Shown: piece after piece, positions 47,262 to 59,561 of the stretch
How positions within the stretch are numbered: the first letter of the stretch is position 1
Layout of the letters: the number at the start of each line of letters is the position of its first letter
NCBI GenBank assembly: GCA_963556255.1
Contig: OY744605.1
Location: forward strand, 36,033,896 to 36,097,895
Source: Allolobophora icterica
Taxonomy: Eukaryota; Annelida; Clitellata; Crassiclitellata; Lumbricidae
DNA: 64,000 nt
Direction of reading: 5' to 3'
Made by a program: the position numbers and the translations under genes
The notes under the pieces: model-generated
Told to the model about the DNA's origin: nothing
What the model saw: only the letters and a program-made list of their open reading frames with translations
The model's database searches: none

Positions 47262-47836
47262 ATTTAAGCAGCTGTATCTTAACCCTGCAGTGAGTTAAGC
47301 AGCTGTATCTTAACCAGTGAGTTAAGCAGCTGTATCTTAACCAGTGAGTTAAGCAGCTGTATCTTAACCAGTGAGTTAAGCAGCTGTATCTCAACCAGTG
47401 AGTTGAGCAGCTGTATCTCAACTAGTGAGTTGAGCAGCTGTATCTTAACCAGTGAGTTGAGCAGCTGTATCTTAACCAGTGAGTTAAGCAGCTGTATCTT
47501 AACCAGTGAGTTAAGCAGCTGTATCTCAACCAGTGAGTTGAGCAGCTGTATCTCAACCAGTGAGTTGAGCAGCTGTATCTTAACCAGTGAGTTGAGCAGC
47601 TGTATCTTAACCAGTGAGTTAAGCAGCTGTATCTTAACCAGTGAGTTAAGCAGCTGTATCTCAACCAGTGAGTTGAGCAGCTGTATCTCAACCAGTGAGT
47701 TGAGCAGCTGTATCTTAACCAGTGAGTTGAGCAGCTGTATCTTAACCAGTGAGTTGAGCAGCTGTATCTTAACCAGTGAGTTAAGCAGCTGTATCTTAAC
47801 CAGTGAGTTAAGCAGCTGTATCTCAACCAGTGAGTG
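47262..47836. repeat. Minisatellite, 27-bp unit, about 21 copies
   Basis: The unit is AGCAGCTGTATCTTAACC followed by AGTGAGTTA. As 27 is a multiple of 3, frames stay open on both strands (SELSSCILT on plus, LRYSCSTHW on minus), which is a repeat artefact. Variant pairs (TTAACC/TTAAG, TTAACC/TTGAG, TCAACC/TTGAG) follow a five-unit, 135-bp higher-order pattern. Each unit contains the E-box CAGCTG. Confidence 0.96.
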
Positions 47837-47939
47837 CGTGCAACAACAGTTATACTGCTTTTGCTGCTACAGCGAACTATTATCACACAGAAATGCTTCT
47901 GGCACAAGAGATGTGAGCACGGCTATAAGCGGTTGGTCG

Positions 47940-48467
47940 GAGTTTTAAACCCGACCGGTGCTGCAGTGGCTTTACAAGGCGGCGTTTGTCTGTTGCACCG
48001 GCAGAAGCCACCGACTGCAGCTGCAGTGGTCCGACTGGGGCCGACCGACCGACGGACTACGCTGGTTGCATGCAATCCAGATCCCTACACGGTGAGTCTG
48101 GCTGCGTTTATAAGAGATGTCACGCAAACGAGAAGACGACGAGATCGAAAAGGACGACGATGATGACAATGAGGAGGAGGACGTGGAGCAGAGGAGGGAG
48201 GAGGAGGGGCAAGGCTTCGTCGACGTCTTTAGGTGTATTACTTGCACCGTAGTGAGATAAAGAGAACTCGTGACGGGAGCGCAAATGACCAGTCAGACAT
48301 TTTTAGCCGAGACTCGACATGACAGGTGCGATAGAGCGTTTAATTACTGCCAGCCAGCCACCCAACGCTAAGACGCCTCACACAGATCAGAAGGCATTAC
48401 GGACAGGCTGTAGTCGAAATACTCCAATCTACCATGCATGCAAGCAGCGAGCAAGGCACCAGCGAAG
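47940..48467 (+). promoter_or_regulatory. Possible gene start with consensus splice donors
   Basis: A more GC-rich tract contains two good donors: CACG|GTGAGT at 48091 and GCGAAG|GTAAGA at 48468. An ATG at 48434 (context ctaccATG) opens 34 coding bases, MHASSEQGTSE, up to the second donor. The frame is too short to identify. If real, the remaining exons lie downstream, but I find none. Confidence 0.3.
48117..48260 (+). CDS. Small acidic ORF, 47 codons
   Basis: Starts MSRKREDDEIEKDDDDDNEE and ends with a CITC motif. Strongly charged and unlike the surrounding frames. A TATAA-like TTTATAAGAG lies just upstream of the ATG. Much of it is a GAC/GAG purine-rich run, so chance is likely. Confidence 0.2.
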   Translation: MSRKREDDEIEKDDDDDNEEEDVEQRREEEGQGFVDVFRCITCTVVR

Positions 48468-49199
48468 GTAAGAATTATTCTGCCCAGTCAAGTTACGAAT
48501 GAATAACGCATTTAACGAAGCCATCGACTTGTAGAGTCTTTTCGACAGTGACGACTTATGCACAAATCGCCATCACGCAAAGTCGGCATTACTTCGTCCC
48601 TCTATCGAGGCATCGATAGCTATTCACAGGAATCGGTTTATTCGCAGGGCACGGTTCTCAGCTGCACGCAACTGTCATACGAAAACTGATTGCATTTAGC
48701 AGCTGAGTTGTCATTAGGGTCGCTGGGTATTCCCAAGAAAGAGACTTATTCGGTCGCCCGAAAAACTACTCTGAGAATTCTCAAAACGCAGCCGATGAAG
48801 TCATTGGACTGGATGTGACGTTATGAGCGTAGTTTTGGAATTAAGGACCACTCCATATTATCTGTTGGCTTTCATGCTCGAAGGACAAACACAACGCCCA
48901 CGATCTGCCACGACTTCTTTATGATGGTATGTCAACACAGAGTTCTTGTTATTTCGTGCATTGTGAATTTAAAAGAAAATAAAAACAGAGGTTGCCAGAT
49001 TTGCAATATCAAGCAGTATTGATTGCTGCATTGCTAAACCTCCTATAAGCATGCATCGAACGCAATCACAGGAAAATTTATTTGTGTGAAATCCAATTAG
49101 TAGAATACAGATACCAGATACTATAGTTAACCAAGACAAGGAATGACTTCAATCGATTTATCCTTTATCAGAAACTGCATTATATAAAAATTAAAATAT
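48468..49199. other. No recognised gene
   Basis: Downstream of the possible donor at 48468. I find no convincing acceptor and exon. Confidence 0.4.
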
Positions 49200-50220
49200 T
49201 CTACATTAGTAGGTAAATTACTTGACAATCGCTCACCACGTTATCATGTCTATGCGGATGGTACTCAGATCTGCATTTCCTTTTACAGTTTATCTTAGCA
49301 TTCATTTGCACAGTTGTTGTCCACTGTTTTGAGGTGATTCAGTCTTTTTGAATAGCGGCTAATAAACTCCCCCTTAACCCCTCTGAAACTGAATTTCTAC
49401 TTATGGACACTTCACAGCAACTTCAGAAATTCGGCTTAATTCTTTAAAATTGGATGACTAGCTAGCTAAATTGGCTGCTGCTGCTGCTGTTGTTGCTGCT
49501 GTTGTTGTTGTTGCTGCTGCTGCTGCTGCTGCTGTTCGCAACTTTGTTTTTTATGCGTTGTTTATGATTCTGTGTCTCTCACCATTTATTTAAATGGCAT
49601 TTGTAAGTCATTGTACATGATTAACATTCGTCTCATTCACAGAATGAGGCGTTACGTTTCTATGTCGTCAAGGATATCTCTGCAAAATGCTTTGGTCTCC
49701 AGTTGCATTGAATGCTGTAACTCGCTTCTTATACTGGCAACACAGAGTCAAATATGCAGAAACTGTGGAGTTCAGAATTATTTGGCTACATCTATCGCTG
49801 ATACGTCCAATTACGAGCATATAACCTCTGTAAGTAATTTTAAATTAATGTAGTGGTTTCCTGTTCAGCAAAAATCTGTTTCAAATTGAGGCGTAAGGTT
49901 TATAAAACATCATACTCTGGTAAATCACAATATTTAAAATCAAATCTCATTCCTGAGACTTATAATTATTTTCATTTTTAGTTAGCCAGCTTTCATGCAT
50001 AAAATGCAGTTAGATGGAACTAGAGGCCGTTTTATTTCTCATTTATGCGGTTACCGGTTCTTTTGTTTGTATGGAGAAAAGCAATGCTTTCACTTCATCT
50101 TATCGTAATCATGTCCTGACTCTGAACATTGACTTGACACTGCAACCATTCAAACTGATCTGCGAACTTGATTTGCCTGATTTATGTGACGCAGAGAAAC
50201 GTTGCAAGATTTCTTAAGCA
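49200..50220 (+). mobile_element. Decayed LINE RT fragment
   Basis: The plus strand reads YHVYADGTQI (YADG at 49251-49262, second catalytic Asp lost), then NPSETEFLLMDTSQQLQKF, a (CTG/TTG)n interruption at about 49475-49533, and then RLIHRMRRYVSMSSRISLQNALVSS, CCNSLL, NYEHIT and WFPVQQ. Many stops and frameshifts. CR1/L2-like. Confidence 0.75.
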
Positions 50221-51739
50221 TTACATTAGGTTTCTTCGTCTTATCTTGAGATAAAGCGATCTTAGATTGTCCCGACGTTCGCAGAATATTTCGACTGGGC
50301 ATTACCGTCTTGAAAGCCCCCTTTACGGATGCAAGTGTATACATTTCTTCTATAGATCTCTAGGCAGTATACGTTCGCAGGCCGGATTCTTCCACGCAGT
50401 CTTCGTATTGTGGTTTTCGGCATCTGTTATGCATAATTGGAGTCTTTTATGACCACAGTTCACGACCTGTGCGTGACCGCGCATGCATGCAGGTTCCCGA
50501 CCGACCGACCGACCGAACGACCTAACGACGTCTTGGATCGCATCAGAAACAAGTAATCGACTATGTAGGCAATGCTATGCAGTTCGCGTTGATGAGATCT
50601 CGTTGCGATGCCGTCGTTCTGTATGTTGCACGACGCACTTTAGCCGCAGACGAAAAAGACCGATCTTATCGCAAGCGGCGCATGCTTTACGGCATAGCTG
50701 TTATTTAGAATGTTTCATTAAATTCACGAAATTTCACAATGCACATGCTCTGAAATCAAGAACAGCTGTATGATGCGCGGATGTTGTCATCTCAAAAACA
50801 GTGAATATTACCGTGAAATAGAACGATAAAGAAAATAAATTATCGTCATCGTAAACTGGTATTTGCAAATAGGCTACCACGGTCCTTATCACTTTCATAT
50901 AATTGGCAGCAGCTGTGAAACAACGTTGACGATAAAAGACTATGTTACTGTTGAACAATGATGTGTACCTTGGTAACACTAACAAAGCTTCTGTCTACAT
51001 GCTGTATATATGTCGCAGTAGGGTGGTGCCCAAAACAACCTTTTTCTCTAGTGGACGTGCACCCATTAGCTAGGGTATCGTCGGACACCCAAGTTTTATT
51101 ACTTTTAATATTATTTATACTATAGGTGCAAAATATTTTTGGGTTGTTTCATAATTTAGGAGTGCCACACAGAGGAAAGCTTTCCACGTATGCTATACAT
51201 AGCAATGAGCCTAATATGTTTATAATTTCAAGATTTATAGAACAGACGGAACATTTTTAGCCTTGCTTCACCGATGCCAACCACAAAGTCAGTTGATAGC
51301 CCCATTGCCGACCTAGCTCTGGAATTAGACGCCTCACCTTTGTTAATGAATAGGGGCCTACCATCTTCCATCCCTTTCGCTTTCGATTATTTCCCAGATA
51401 TAAACAATTTCCTGAATTGATTGTTTCTTCTTCTAAACTAGCGACATCAGTGTACACTTAGATATTCCGAACCATGCTTCACAAAATCTCCAGGATCTCT
51501 TCTCCACTTTGATCTTATATACAACACGTCTATTTTGCAATTCATGACATGGGGCGTATACACTAGGCTTCCTTACAACCCGATCCAGTTGTTCTGCCGT
51601 TAAAAATATAACTCCTTCCGAGTCGTATTTCTCTGGCTATATGCCGCCATTACTGCTCAGGTTTCTTTAAAGCATCAGCTGCCTTCCATTTATTCTTTCA
51701 TCAGTCACCGCCCATGAAAAATGCTCAACGCTTCAAGCA
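50221..51739. other. No recognised gene; (CCGA)n at 50497
   Basis: Unassigned sequence with a short (CCGA)n run at about 50497-50515. Open frames here show no family resemblance. Confidence 0.4.
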
Positions 51740-51965
51740 TCAAAGCTGACATTCCTACCTCAATCTGTGATGGCGCCCAGCACAGACAGCTACCAAACTT
51801 GCTGTCCAGCTAAATTCAACTTTATCTGAAATGCTTAATAAACACATTCCTGCTAAGTCAAAGAGAGCTGCTGTATTCCCGTCCTGGCCCTGGTACAACT
51901 CAGGAATTGCCGCTGCCAGGAGGATGCAAAGTCGATTTCCCGCAAAACAGCCTCCCCTAAAGTCT
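51740..51965 (+). mobile_element. LINE fragment between endonuclease and RT
   Basis: The plus strand reads LSEMLNKHIPAKSKRAAVF followed by PWYNSGIAAARRMQ. This matches the 'hAP.k.r.v......PWyn.ei..akr.rr' segment between endonuclease and RT in CR1/L2-like ORF2. No adjacent RT follows. Confidence 0.6.
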
Positions 51966-52132
51966 CTCACCGGCGAATCTATTTCGTAACGGATTCTGCC
52001 ATGCGAATCTGTTTAGAGTAAATTCGCTCCTTCTGAGAATAGGCTTATGTTTCGAAAAAAAAGTCTCCGAATGAAGACATTATTTAATCCGAGTTAAAAT
52101 AAACTATCCCGGGGAAAACATTATTTTTTTAA

Positions 52133-53404
52133 TACGAGGGGTGTCCAATAAGTTTTGAACCTAACCTATTTCAACAAAAGGTACACGAATGAGCACACAT
52201 TTATTTTTCAACATAGTCACCGCCTTTGTCCATGCACAGTTTGTAACGATCTCGGAGTTTTTAATGCCAGTAAAATGGAATAGTTCTGACTGCCCCATCA
52301 ACCACTCTTCCGTCGCGTACTTGAGCTCATCATCTCCGTCCACGGAGGTGTTTTTTAATGTGGAAACAGGTTGTAATCACTTGGTGCCAGGTAAGAACAA
52401 TATGGTGCAGTGGCGTCTACCAATGGTGGAATGTGGAGAACGATCTCCATCGAACTTCAAAAGTGGGGGAGGGTTTGACATATTTTGACTGAAATGTGGG
52501 GGTTGCAGTTTTTCATGATAGCTCTTTTGTCCCGTGTGATAATATAGCCAAATCCAACAAAGCAAAAATAATTAAATCCCCAAAAGGTCAAAGAAATTTG
52601 CTTTTACTCTCTTTGGGCACTCTCAGTCTAGACGTAAACTCCGCACCTATTACAGTAGAAAACATTCAGCTAAGTCGTCCATTAATTCACTAATCTGTAG
52701 GCCTACCTGTCTCAGAATGACTGACTAATTCGTTTATTTTATGACGCCGTCATATCAAAGATGATTGGCGTATCTCCCACTGCAGAATATCATAAAACAC
52801 CAAAATGTGTATTTCAGGGGACAGATTTGGGGGGGGGGGTTGAGTCTCTATTAACTATTGGGGAGGTTAGACGCCACTGATATGGTGGATGGCGCATTTC
52901 TTGAAATGCACATTCAACTACAGCAGTTTGTCCAACATTTTCATTTGATGCTTCGCACCGACAATCCTTCACTTTCTGGTCAAGTATTTGGGGGATCTAT
53001 CGCGCACAGACTTTAGTCATCAAGAAGTGTTCGTTCAAATCGTCTTAACTGAACCAGTGCTAATGCCCATGGTGTCAGCTATCTGCTACACATTGACTCG
53101 ACGTCTTTGCAAGATAGTATTTTATACAGCACGACAGGTTTCTTCACATGCAGGCAGCTTAAGATGGGCGTCCAGACCGGGGCTCATCTTCAAGGCTTGT
53201 TCTGCCTCGACGACACCCGGCAGCCCAACGCTTAACTGTGGCATATGATGATGTATCTTCACTGTATACAATAATCATGTGATTGTGTATCTGCTGCGGC
53301 TGAACAGTCTCCAGTGTCAAACATTCTACCACTGCACGATAGCGAATTTTCTTAAAATCAGACATACTGTGTTGCCACCTATGTTCAATAAATTGTACCT
53401 CGTA
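52133..53404 (-). mobile_element. Mariner relic, internally deleted, split by a MITE
   Basis: The left end TACGAGGGGTGTCCAATAAG and a diverged right end (complement TACGAGGTACAATTTATTG, ending 53404) carry TA. The minus strand encodes a mariner N-terminus (FKKIRYRAVVECL, SYATVKRWAAG, GRTSLEDEPRSGRPS, about 53365-53160), then IADTMGISTGSVK in another frame, then EMRHPPY joined across the MITE to LAPSDYNLF-like sequence, and the C-terminus LRDRYKLCMDKGGDYVEK (about 52265-52205, shifted). The block holding the first two catalytic Asp is missing. Stops and frameshifts show it is dead. Confidence 0.85.
52408..52879. mobile_element. 472-bp hAT-type MITE inside the mariner
   Basis: The ends are CAGTGGCGTCTA and TAGACGCCACTG. 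The flanks ATATGGTG (52400-52407 and 52880-52887) are identical. Its removal rejoins the mariner HPPY...PDLAPSDY region, which holds the third catalytic Asp. The termini match the MITE at 18591-18858. A G-run is at 52829. Confidence 0.93.
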
Positions 53405-53559
53405 AAATAAAGAAGCAGACGACATGATATTTTTAGAGAACACTAATAAGACTCCGTGTATAAGATCGCCGACCAAGTTGACTTAAAACTGCAATAATCC
53501 AACGTGCACGTGCCTTCAAGATGATCTTAACAGAAAATCGCTTGTCAACAAGAATCCAA

Positions 53560-54240
53560 TGTAGTGTCTCTCGCATATGTTACATGCAGATTGGACGGGG
53601 TGTTTCACTCCACCAAGTCATTTTCTAACCATGTTCGGGCATTATGCAGATCACCTCAATTTCACATGCGAGATATTCGTGGAATTAAATCTCTTTTGGC
53701 TCATACTGTCCTGATCCCACCAACAGCTAATGCAGAAGTTTCCAGCAGAATGATTAATGCAGCTTACTTCTCATTTGTATACCTAATGGAAGATCTTCAC
53801 AATCTAAAAATAGTTCAAGACTCTCTTGATAGGGCCGTAACAAAGACTCCTTAATATCAAAATTTTACGTCCAAATTGCACTGATTGCACGGGCTGCCCA
53901 CTGAGCAAAGAATCCATTTCAAAATCCGCCTTATAGTAATTACATTTTTGACCAGCCGACCACCTGTTACAACTAGATATTGTACCACTCAGTCAATGGT
54001 CACTATGACTCAGGACTGTTCTAACTGGCACCCGACCAGTGTTTGGTCTCCTGTGGATGGTCAAAGGCTTTGGAAATCTCTGCCCAGTGCAGTTCATTCT
54101 GTCAATTCTTATACAACGGTCAGGTCTAAGCTTAAGAGTAATCTCTTTCAACTTGCTCACCCACCGCAGTCTGGCTCATGCTCTGATCTATTGGATTTAG
54201 ACCTGGCTTCTCCAAGAGATTGTGACTTGTTGTTGTGATT
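53560..54240 (+). mobile_element. LINE RT C-terminal fragment
   Basis: The plus strand reads RSPQFHMRDIRGIKSLLAHT, LHNLKIVQDSLDRAVTKTP, then HGLPTEQRIHFKI, WSPVDGQRLWKSLPSAVHS and VRSKLKSNLFQLAHP. The order is typical of the CR1/L2 RT C-terminus. The catalytic domain is absent and one frame break is near 53853. Confidence 0.8.
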
Positions 54241-54918
54241 TCACTTGATGTTTTGGCAACAGGAAGCCATGATAACGGCGTCACAGAAGTGATTAAATAA
54301 AGTTATAAATCAGATTAGTTTCTTCTTTCATCTCCGTGTCACCGTTATTACATCCTGTTATCTCCTGTATTTATTCACAGTTCTTCCACTTGCTTGCAAA
54401 CCTTTTATCTGAAGCATCTTTCATCCTGTTACCTGAAGCCACTTAGTCTCTTCTTTCATCTGCCGTCTTTCGTTTATCCTAACAGCTGGACTACTTTCTC
54501 CTAGCCTGCCATCGAAAGCCAGCATTCTAGAGCCGTTCCTTTGACTTTCTTTATATTATCAACTGAAATCATTTCCTTCTTCTTCTTCTTGCTGCTTTCT
54601 GAAGCCTTTATTCTCATCCGGTAATCTGGAGGAAGCCTTTCCCGTTTTTAACGTCTGAAGCATTTTGTTGCATCCTCGTCTGCTTTCTGTTCAGTCTGCA
54701 ATCCGATGATGTTTGATGTCATGTTACCTTTATGAGTTTCCAATCAATCCAACCTTTCTCATCTTACCAGAAAGCTTTTCAGTCGACCGCCTTCGCTTGT
54801 TTGACTGTCTAGTTCTTCTCTTTCATCCTTGTCATTTCTCTTCTCGATTTCTGCCTGCCGCTGTCACCATCACTGTGTCACGTTTTATTGAAAGACAGCA
54901 ACAAGACTACGTGAAATA
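54241..54918. other. No gene; pyrimidine-rich sequence
   Basis: TTCTTTCATCT and CATCCTGTTA(T/C)CT recur irregularly at 54320-54480. No coding resemblance. Confidence 0.4.
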
Positions 54919-55169
54919 CAGTGGTGGCGCCAGCTATATTTCAGCAGGTCGCGTCAGGGCATGGGAGTGATTCAGCAGGTCGAAGAAATTAATACTTTAT
55001 AGTTAGCCTACTTTAAGATATTAGAAATTCCAAAGAATTTTACACAGCAGCAGGTAGTAGACAGGACATAAGGCAGGTCAAGAGTAAAAATTGGCAAGTC
55101 ATAAGGCAGGTCAAGAGTAAATTAGGCAGGTCAAATGACCTACCGTGACCCATGGTAGCGCCGCCACTG
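54919..55169. mobile_element. 251-bp hAT-type MITE
   Basis: The ends are CAGTGGTGGCGCCA and the complement of CAGTGGCGGCGCTACCA (imperfect inverted repeat). The flanks GTGAAATA and ATGAAATA match at 7 of 8. The interior repeats AAGGCAGGTCAAGAGTAAA. Confidence 0.82.
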
Positions 55170-56209
55170 ATGAAATAGAAATGTATTCATTTATGTTTAA
55201 CAGCGCGAAGATCTAACGTCTCATTTCTATTCTGTACAGATGTAGCTATAGCACAGAAGTTCACCGGGTTCACTATCTCACTGTCCATCCGTTTCTTCGC
55301 CGACCCTTCATTCTTTTCATCCACACGTTCTTCCATACTTTCCCTAAGTAGGCCTATATACCTACCGGTACTATATTACTATCTAATTCCCATATAGTAA
55401 TTCTCGTTCATTATGTCCTGCTACTTTTTTCCCTGAAAATCCCAATGATGTATGCGTTGTCGAAGCTCATGATCGTGACTAGAATCTATTAGAAGCTGGC
55501 GAAGCTCAAATCGACATGCGTTCGGACTCTAAATGTGTGTTTCGACCTCTGTAGGGTCCTCCATCTCGAGCACCGGCGAAGACTTATTGGGAGGCGGGAC
55601 AGATTTCATGGATTAAACGAAGCAATATATGAGATCCGGATTATCCGAAGTTCAGTCTTATCTGTAGCGAAACGACGAACAAAAACCCTAATTATATTTC
55701 GCATATTATACTTTATTTCGCTCAAAGTAGAAAAGACTATAACACGAAGATTAGACAAATGAAAAAATACAAAATTACCCTCACATAGTAGAATCGAATG
55801 ACAACTCAAACTAACATTCCCCTGGAGGTGTAAGCATTATAAACCTGCGATTTGACATAAGACATATTCTCCTTTACTGACACCAAGAGCATAAACAAGA
55901 AAATTAAAATCGTGTCCCTCAAATTTTATACCAGGGGCGGAACGAGTTTCCTCAATTAACATTTTAGAATCAATTATACGTTCTGATTTAAAGATGGGGT
56001 CACATCTGGATGCAGTCCTAACGTACTCATCTTCATCTCGATCTATGCTCTGAGAATTCTTCGAATAGGCCCTACAGTACATGGTTTTCCATCGCTAATT
56101 CTGTATAATAGGACTATAGCAATGGCAACCACATTATCCTGTATTATGTATGCCTCCCCTCATGGTGGGTTCATCTGAGTAAAAGTGAAAACAACAGAGT
56201 TTACACACT
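55170..56209. other. No recognised gene
   Basis: Unassigned. CAGGGGCGGAACGAG at 55932 looks like a hAT-type end, but I found no partner end. Confidence 0.35.
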
Positions 56210-56585
56210 CTTAACGCGTATGCAAAATGGATTTCCTCCCTTTATCCATTCAGAAAGCAGATGATCTGGCTAGCCTGGCTGACGATTGCTTATGTAATGC
56301 AGTGGTGTTAAACCCACAACATGTTCTTTGCCCTTAATTTCCAGAGAGCCGACTCACTCCTTATCTTTTTTGCCCTCGGGAGCATAATTTTTCACTGCCA
56401 ACTAAAAATGATAAAAACTTTATATCGAGGGTTTTATATCATGACTTGTATTAGTTCTGAAATGAAAGAGATACAGTAACAGCTGATATATTTCTATTCA
56501 TTATTTTACTTATCTATGATTGTTACCAATTGCGTTGTGTCAAATGGTTAGACGAATTAACGAATATTTGATTTGATTGATCCAT
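56210..56585 (+). mobile_element. LINE 3' end, same family as 21000-21442
   Basis: The decayed frame reads LASLADDCLCNAVVLNPQHVL, FCPREHNFSLPTKNDKNFISR and RVLYHDLY, homologous to the 21-kb copy. AAATGGTTAGACGAATTAAC then CGAATATTTGATTTGATTGA lies at the end. Confidence 0.7.
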
Positions 56586-56854
56586 ACCTGAATGTTAACG
56601 ATGGCACGATGAGTGTACTAGTATCAGCAGTTAGCTTTTAAGGAGTCTAATTATGGCAATAAGTCTCATAATTTAAAGTCCAAACTGCCTACACCTACAA
56701 TAAATTGTCTTACTGATTCCCATATATATGAAAACCAAACACTTTACGATACACATTATTCCACATGTAGACCCTAATAAATTTTAGTCGTTGCTTTTCA
56801 GTTTTCTATTGTGGCCCTCGGCTTCAAGAATAATTTTCTGGTGGCCCACGGTGT
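56586..56854. other. No recognised gene
   Basis: AT-rich sequence with nothing assignable. Confidence 0.4.
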
Positions 56855-57460
56855 CAGAAAGGTTGGACAGCACTGTTCTACGGCCTATTCTCGTATTGTT
56901 GCTGTAGGCCTACGTCCTATTCTCGTGCTGTTGTTGTTCTACGGCCTATTGTCGTGTTGCCACTGTAGGCCTATTCTCATGATGTTGTTGCACGGTCTAT
57001 TCTCGTGCTGTTACTATGTCGCCTATAATCGTGCTGTTGTTGTGTGGCCTATTCTCGTGCTGTTGTTGTGTGGCCTATTATCGTGCTGTTGTTGTGTGGC
57101 CTATTTTCGTGCTGTTGCTGTGTAGCCTATTATCGCGCTGTTGTTGTGTGGCCTATTTTCGTGCTGTTGCTGTGTAGCCTATTATCGCGCTGTTGTTGTG
57201 TGGCCTATTCTCGTGCTGTTGGTGTACGGTCTATTATCGTGCTGTTGTTGTGTGGCCTATTTTCGTGCTGTTACTGTGTCGCCTATTATCGCGCTGTTGT
57301 TGTGTGGCCTATTTTCGTGCTGTTACTGTGTAGCCTATTATCGTGCTGTTGTTGTGTGGAATATTCTCGTGCTGTTGTTGCACGGTCTATTCTCGTGTTG
57401 TTGCCGTACACTGCAGCCTAGTCTCATGTTGCTGATGCTGTTGTTGTTGTTGTCTGGCTT
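56855..57460. repeat. Minisatellite, 26-bp unit, about 22 copies
   Basis: The unit is GTGCTGTTGTTGTGTGGCCT followed by ATTCTC or ATTATC. The ends are more diverged than the middle (57030-57350). Cys/Val/Leu-rich frames reflect the repeat. Confidence 0.95.
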
Positions 57461-58315
57461 ATTCGAATCGAATGACTCGTGTCGGTTATTATTTCTTCAG
57501 CCAACCTATATGTTGCTTTAGTTTTAAAATTGTTTCATAACTAGCGTTAATTGATTTTGTACGAGATTCTGCCAAAAAGGGCTGCAAGAAAAATCTAAAT
57601 TAAATTCTAAGAAAGCCAATATAAGTTAGTTTTTTTAATTCCTTTCGTTTCTACTCATATCTCTCGCTGTCTGTCTGTCTCCTTCTGACATTACCTATCT
57701 TCGTTTCTACTAGCTAGCTTTTGTCTCTGTCTCACCAGAGTTCTTCAGGGAGGCAATATTTTCTAGCATGGCTTATATGTGGGCCGATTCGAAACCAGGG
57801 CTAACCTGGTATTCGTATATCACATAAAATCTTTACACACAGAGTGACATATGCAAGTATATTCGGATGCATAAGTAGGACTGCATGTTTAGAGGATGTA
57901 GGATTTGTCATGGAAGGACCATGGAGCACAAGCGCTGTTGTGGTCGCTCGGCCTGGATCTACGTAATACATCGTCTGTGGTCTTCGGGATCGTAATTAAT
58001 TGGCTGCAGAACGCTTAAGTCGTCGTCGTCCATCCAATCAGACGACTGAGTTTGACAGTCACAGCACGTGACTCCTTTACTCCCTTTTCTCAGTCTAACC
58101 TCGTTCCTTCTTCTGTTCGAGCCCATCTCTCGTCTCCTCTTCCCCTTCCTCTTTCTTCTCCTCGTTCTCCTCATCTTTTTCTCCCTCTACTCCTCTTCCT
58201 CCTCCTGTTATTCATCGTTCTGCTCCCGTTCCTACTTCTACTGCTCCTTCTGTTCCGCTTCCTGTTCATCCTGTATGTTCTTCCTTTCGTCTTGCTTTGT
58301 TCTTCCATCTCTTTA
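57461..58315. other. No recognised gene
   Basis: Unassigned, becoming strongly pyrimidine-rich from about 58075. Confidence 0.4.
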
Positions 58316-58880
58316 TCATCCGTCTCCCTCTCATCCGTCTCCCTCTCATCCGTCTCCTTATCATCCGTCTCCCTCTCATCCATCTCCTTATCCGTCTCCC
58401 TCTCACCCGTCTCCCTCTCACCCGTCTCCCTCTCAACCGTCTCCTCCTCATCCGTCTCCTTCTCATCCATCTCCTTATAATCCGTCTCCTTCTCATCCAT
58501 CTCCTTATCATCCGTCTCCTTATCACCAGTCACACTCTCTTCCGTCTTCTTATCAGCCTTCTCCTTATCATCCGTCTCCTTATCATCTAGCTCCTAATCA
58601 TCCTTCTCACTCTCGTCCGTCTCCTTATCATCCGTCTCCTCATCTATCTCCTTATCACCCGTCTTACTCTCATCCGTCTCTTTCTCATTCATCTCTTTAT
58701 CATTCGTCTCCCTCTCGTCCGTTTCCTTATCATCCGTCTCCTCATCTATTTCCTTATAATCCGTCTCCTTCTCATCTATTTCCTTATCCATTTGCTTATC
58801 ATCCATCTGCTTGTCATCCATCTGCAGCTGCTTATCATCCATCTCCTTATCATCCATCTCCTAATCATCCGTCTCCTTTC
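58316..58880. repeat. Minisatellite, 15-bp unit, about 37 copies
   Basis: The unit is CATCCGTCTCCTTAT or CATCCGTCTCCCTCT. The period is a multiple of 3, so long frames exist on both strands: a 321-codon plus-strand frame of (HPSPY)n from 58068 to 59033, and a minus frame of (DKETDERET)n. It is a low-complexity repeat, not a supported gene. Confidence 0.95.
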
Positions 58881-59559
58881 CGTCTGCCGCCTCCGACGTC
58901 GTTTGAGTGCGAGAGATTTAGTTCTGACATGATTTGTCGTTCGTTGCTTCGTCGTTCAGAGCTTTTGACCTCTATATATCGATGGTCGTTTTCTCCCCAA
59001 AGGCTTTTCATAAATGGCCTTCGCCGATGTTAAGGGCAGAACAACCGTGTCATTGGTGTTGTATGTGAATTTAATGATGGCGCTATAGAAATAATCTTTG
59101 CTAATCATCTAAGCCCGCGGATTGGAAAAAATGCGCTGCTGTTTCAACCTGTTTCTGTTTCAATCTTTTTCTGTTTCAATCTGTTTCTGTTTCAATCTGT
59201 TTCTGTTTCAACTCCATCAATAACATCTTCTTGGTCGTGGTTTTTTATCGTTTTCTTTTAACTGCCCTCTGCTCAGCTCTCAACTCTTACATTGGCTATT
59301 ATGGAAATCTCAGCAATGCAGAACATAATTATGGAGATTTATGTAAGGAAGTAAGTACTAGCTTACTTAGTAAGTAGTTTTGATTTGCAACTGGCCGGTG
59401 TTCGTTCATTACATTGTACAGAACAATTACATACATATATGAAACAGACTATAGGACCTACCTACATGTATATAACAGGAGCAGATTTTATGGTCATACA
59501 TGCACAGATAAATGTAGCGAAAGATACACCGATGAACAAAACTACTTTAAGCAGTTTAG
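58881..59559. other. No gene; 18-bp tandem repeat near 59140
   Basis: CTGTTTCTGTTTCAATCT recurs about four times at 59143-59212. Confidence 0.5.
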
Positions 59560-59561
59560 AT

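Noticed and set aside
47403..47948. 181- and 161-codon frames on both strands
   Set aside because: A 27-bp minisatellite is open in several frames on both strands. The product is a 9-residue repeat without support.
55932..55946. hAT-type left end CAGGGGCGGAACGAG
   Set aside because: No inverted partner end was found in the following or preceding sequence.
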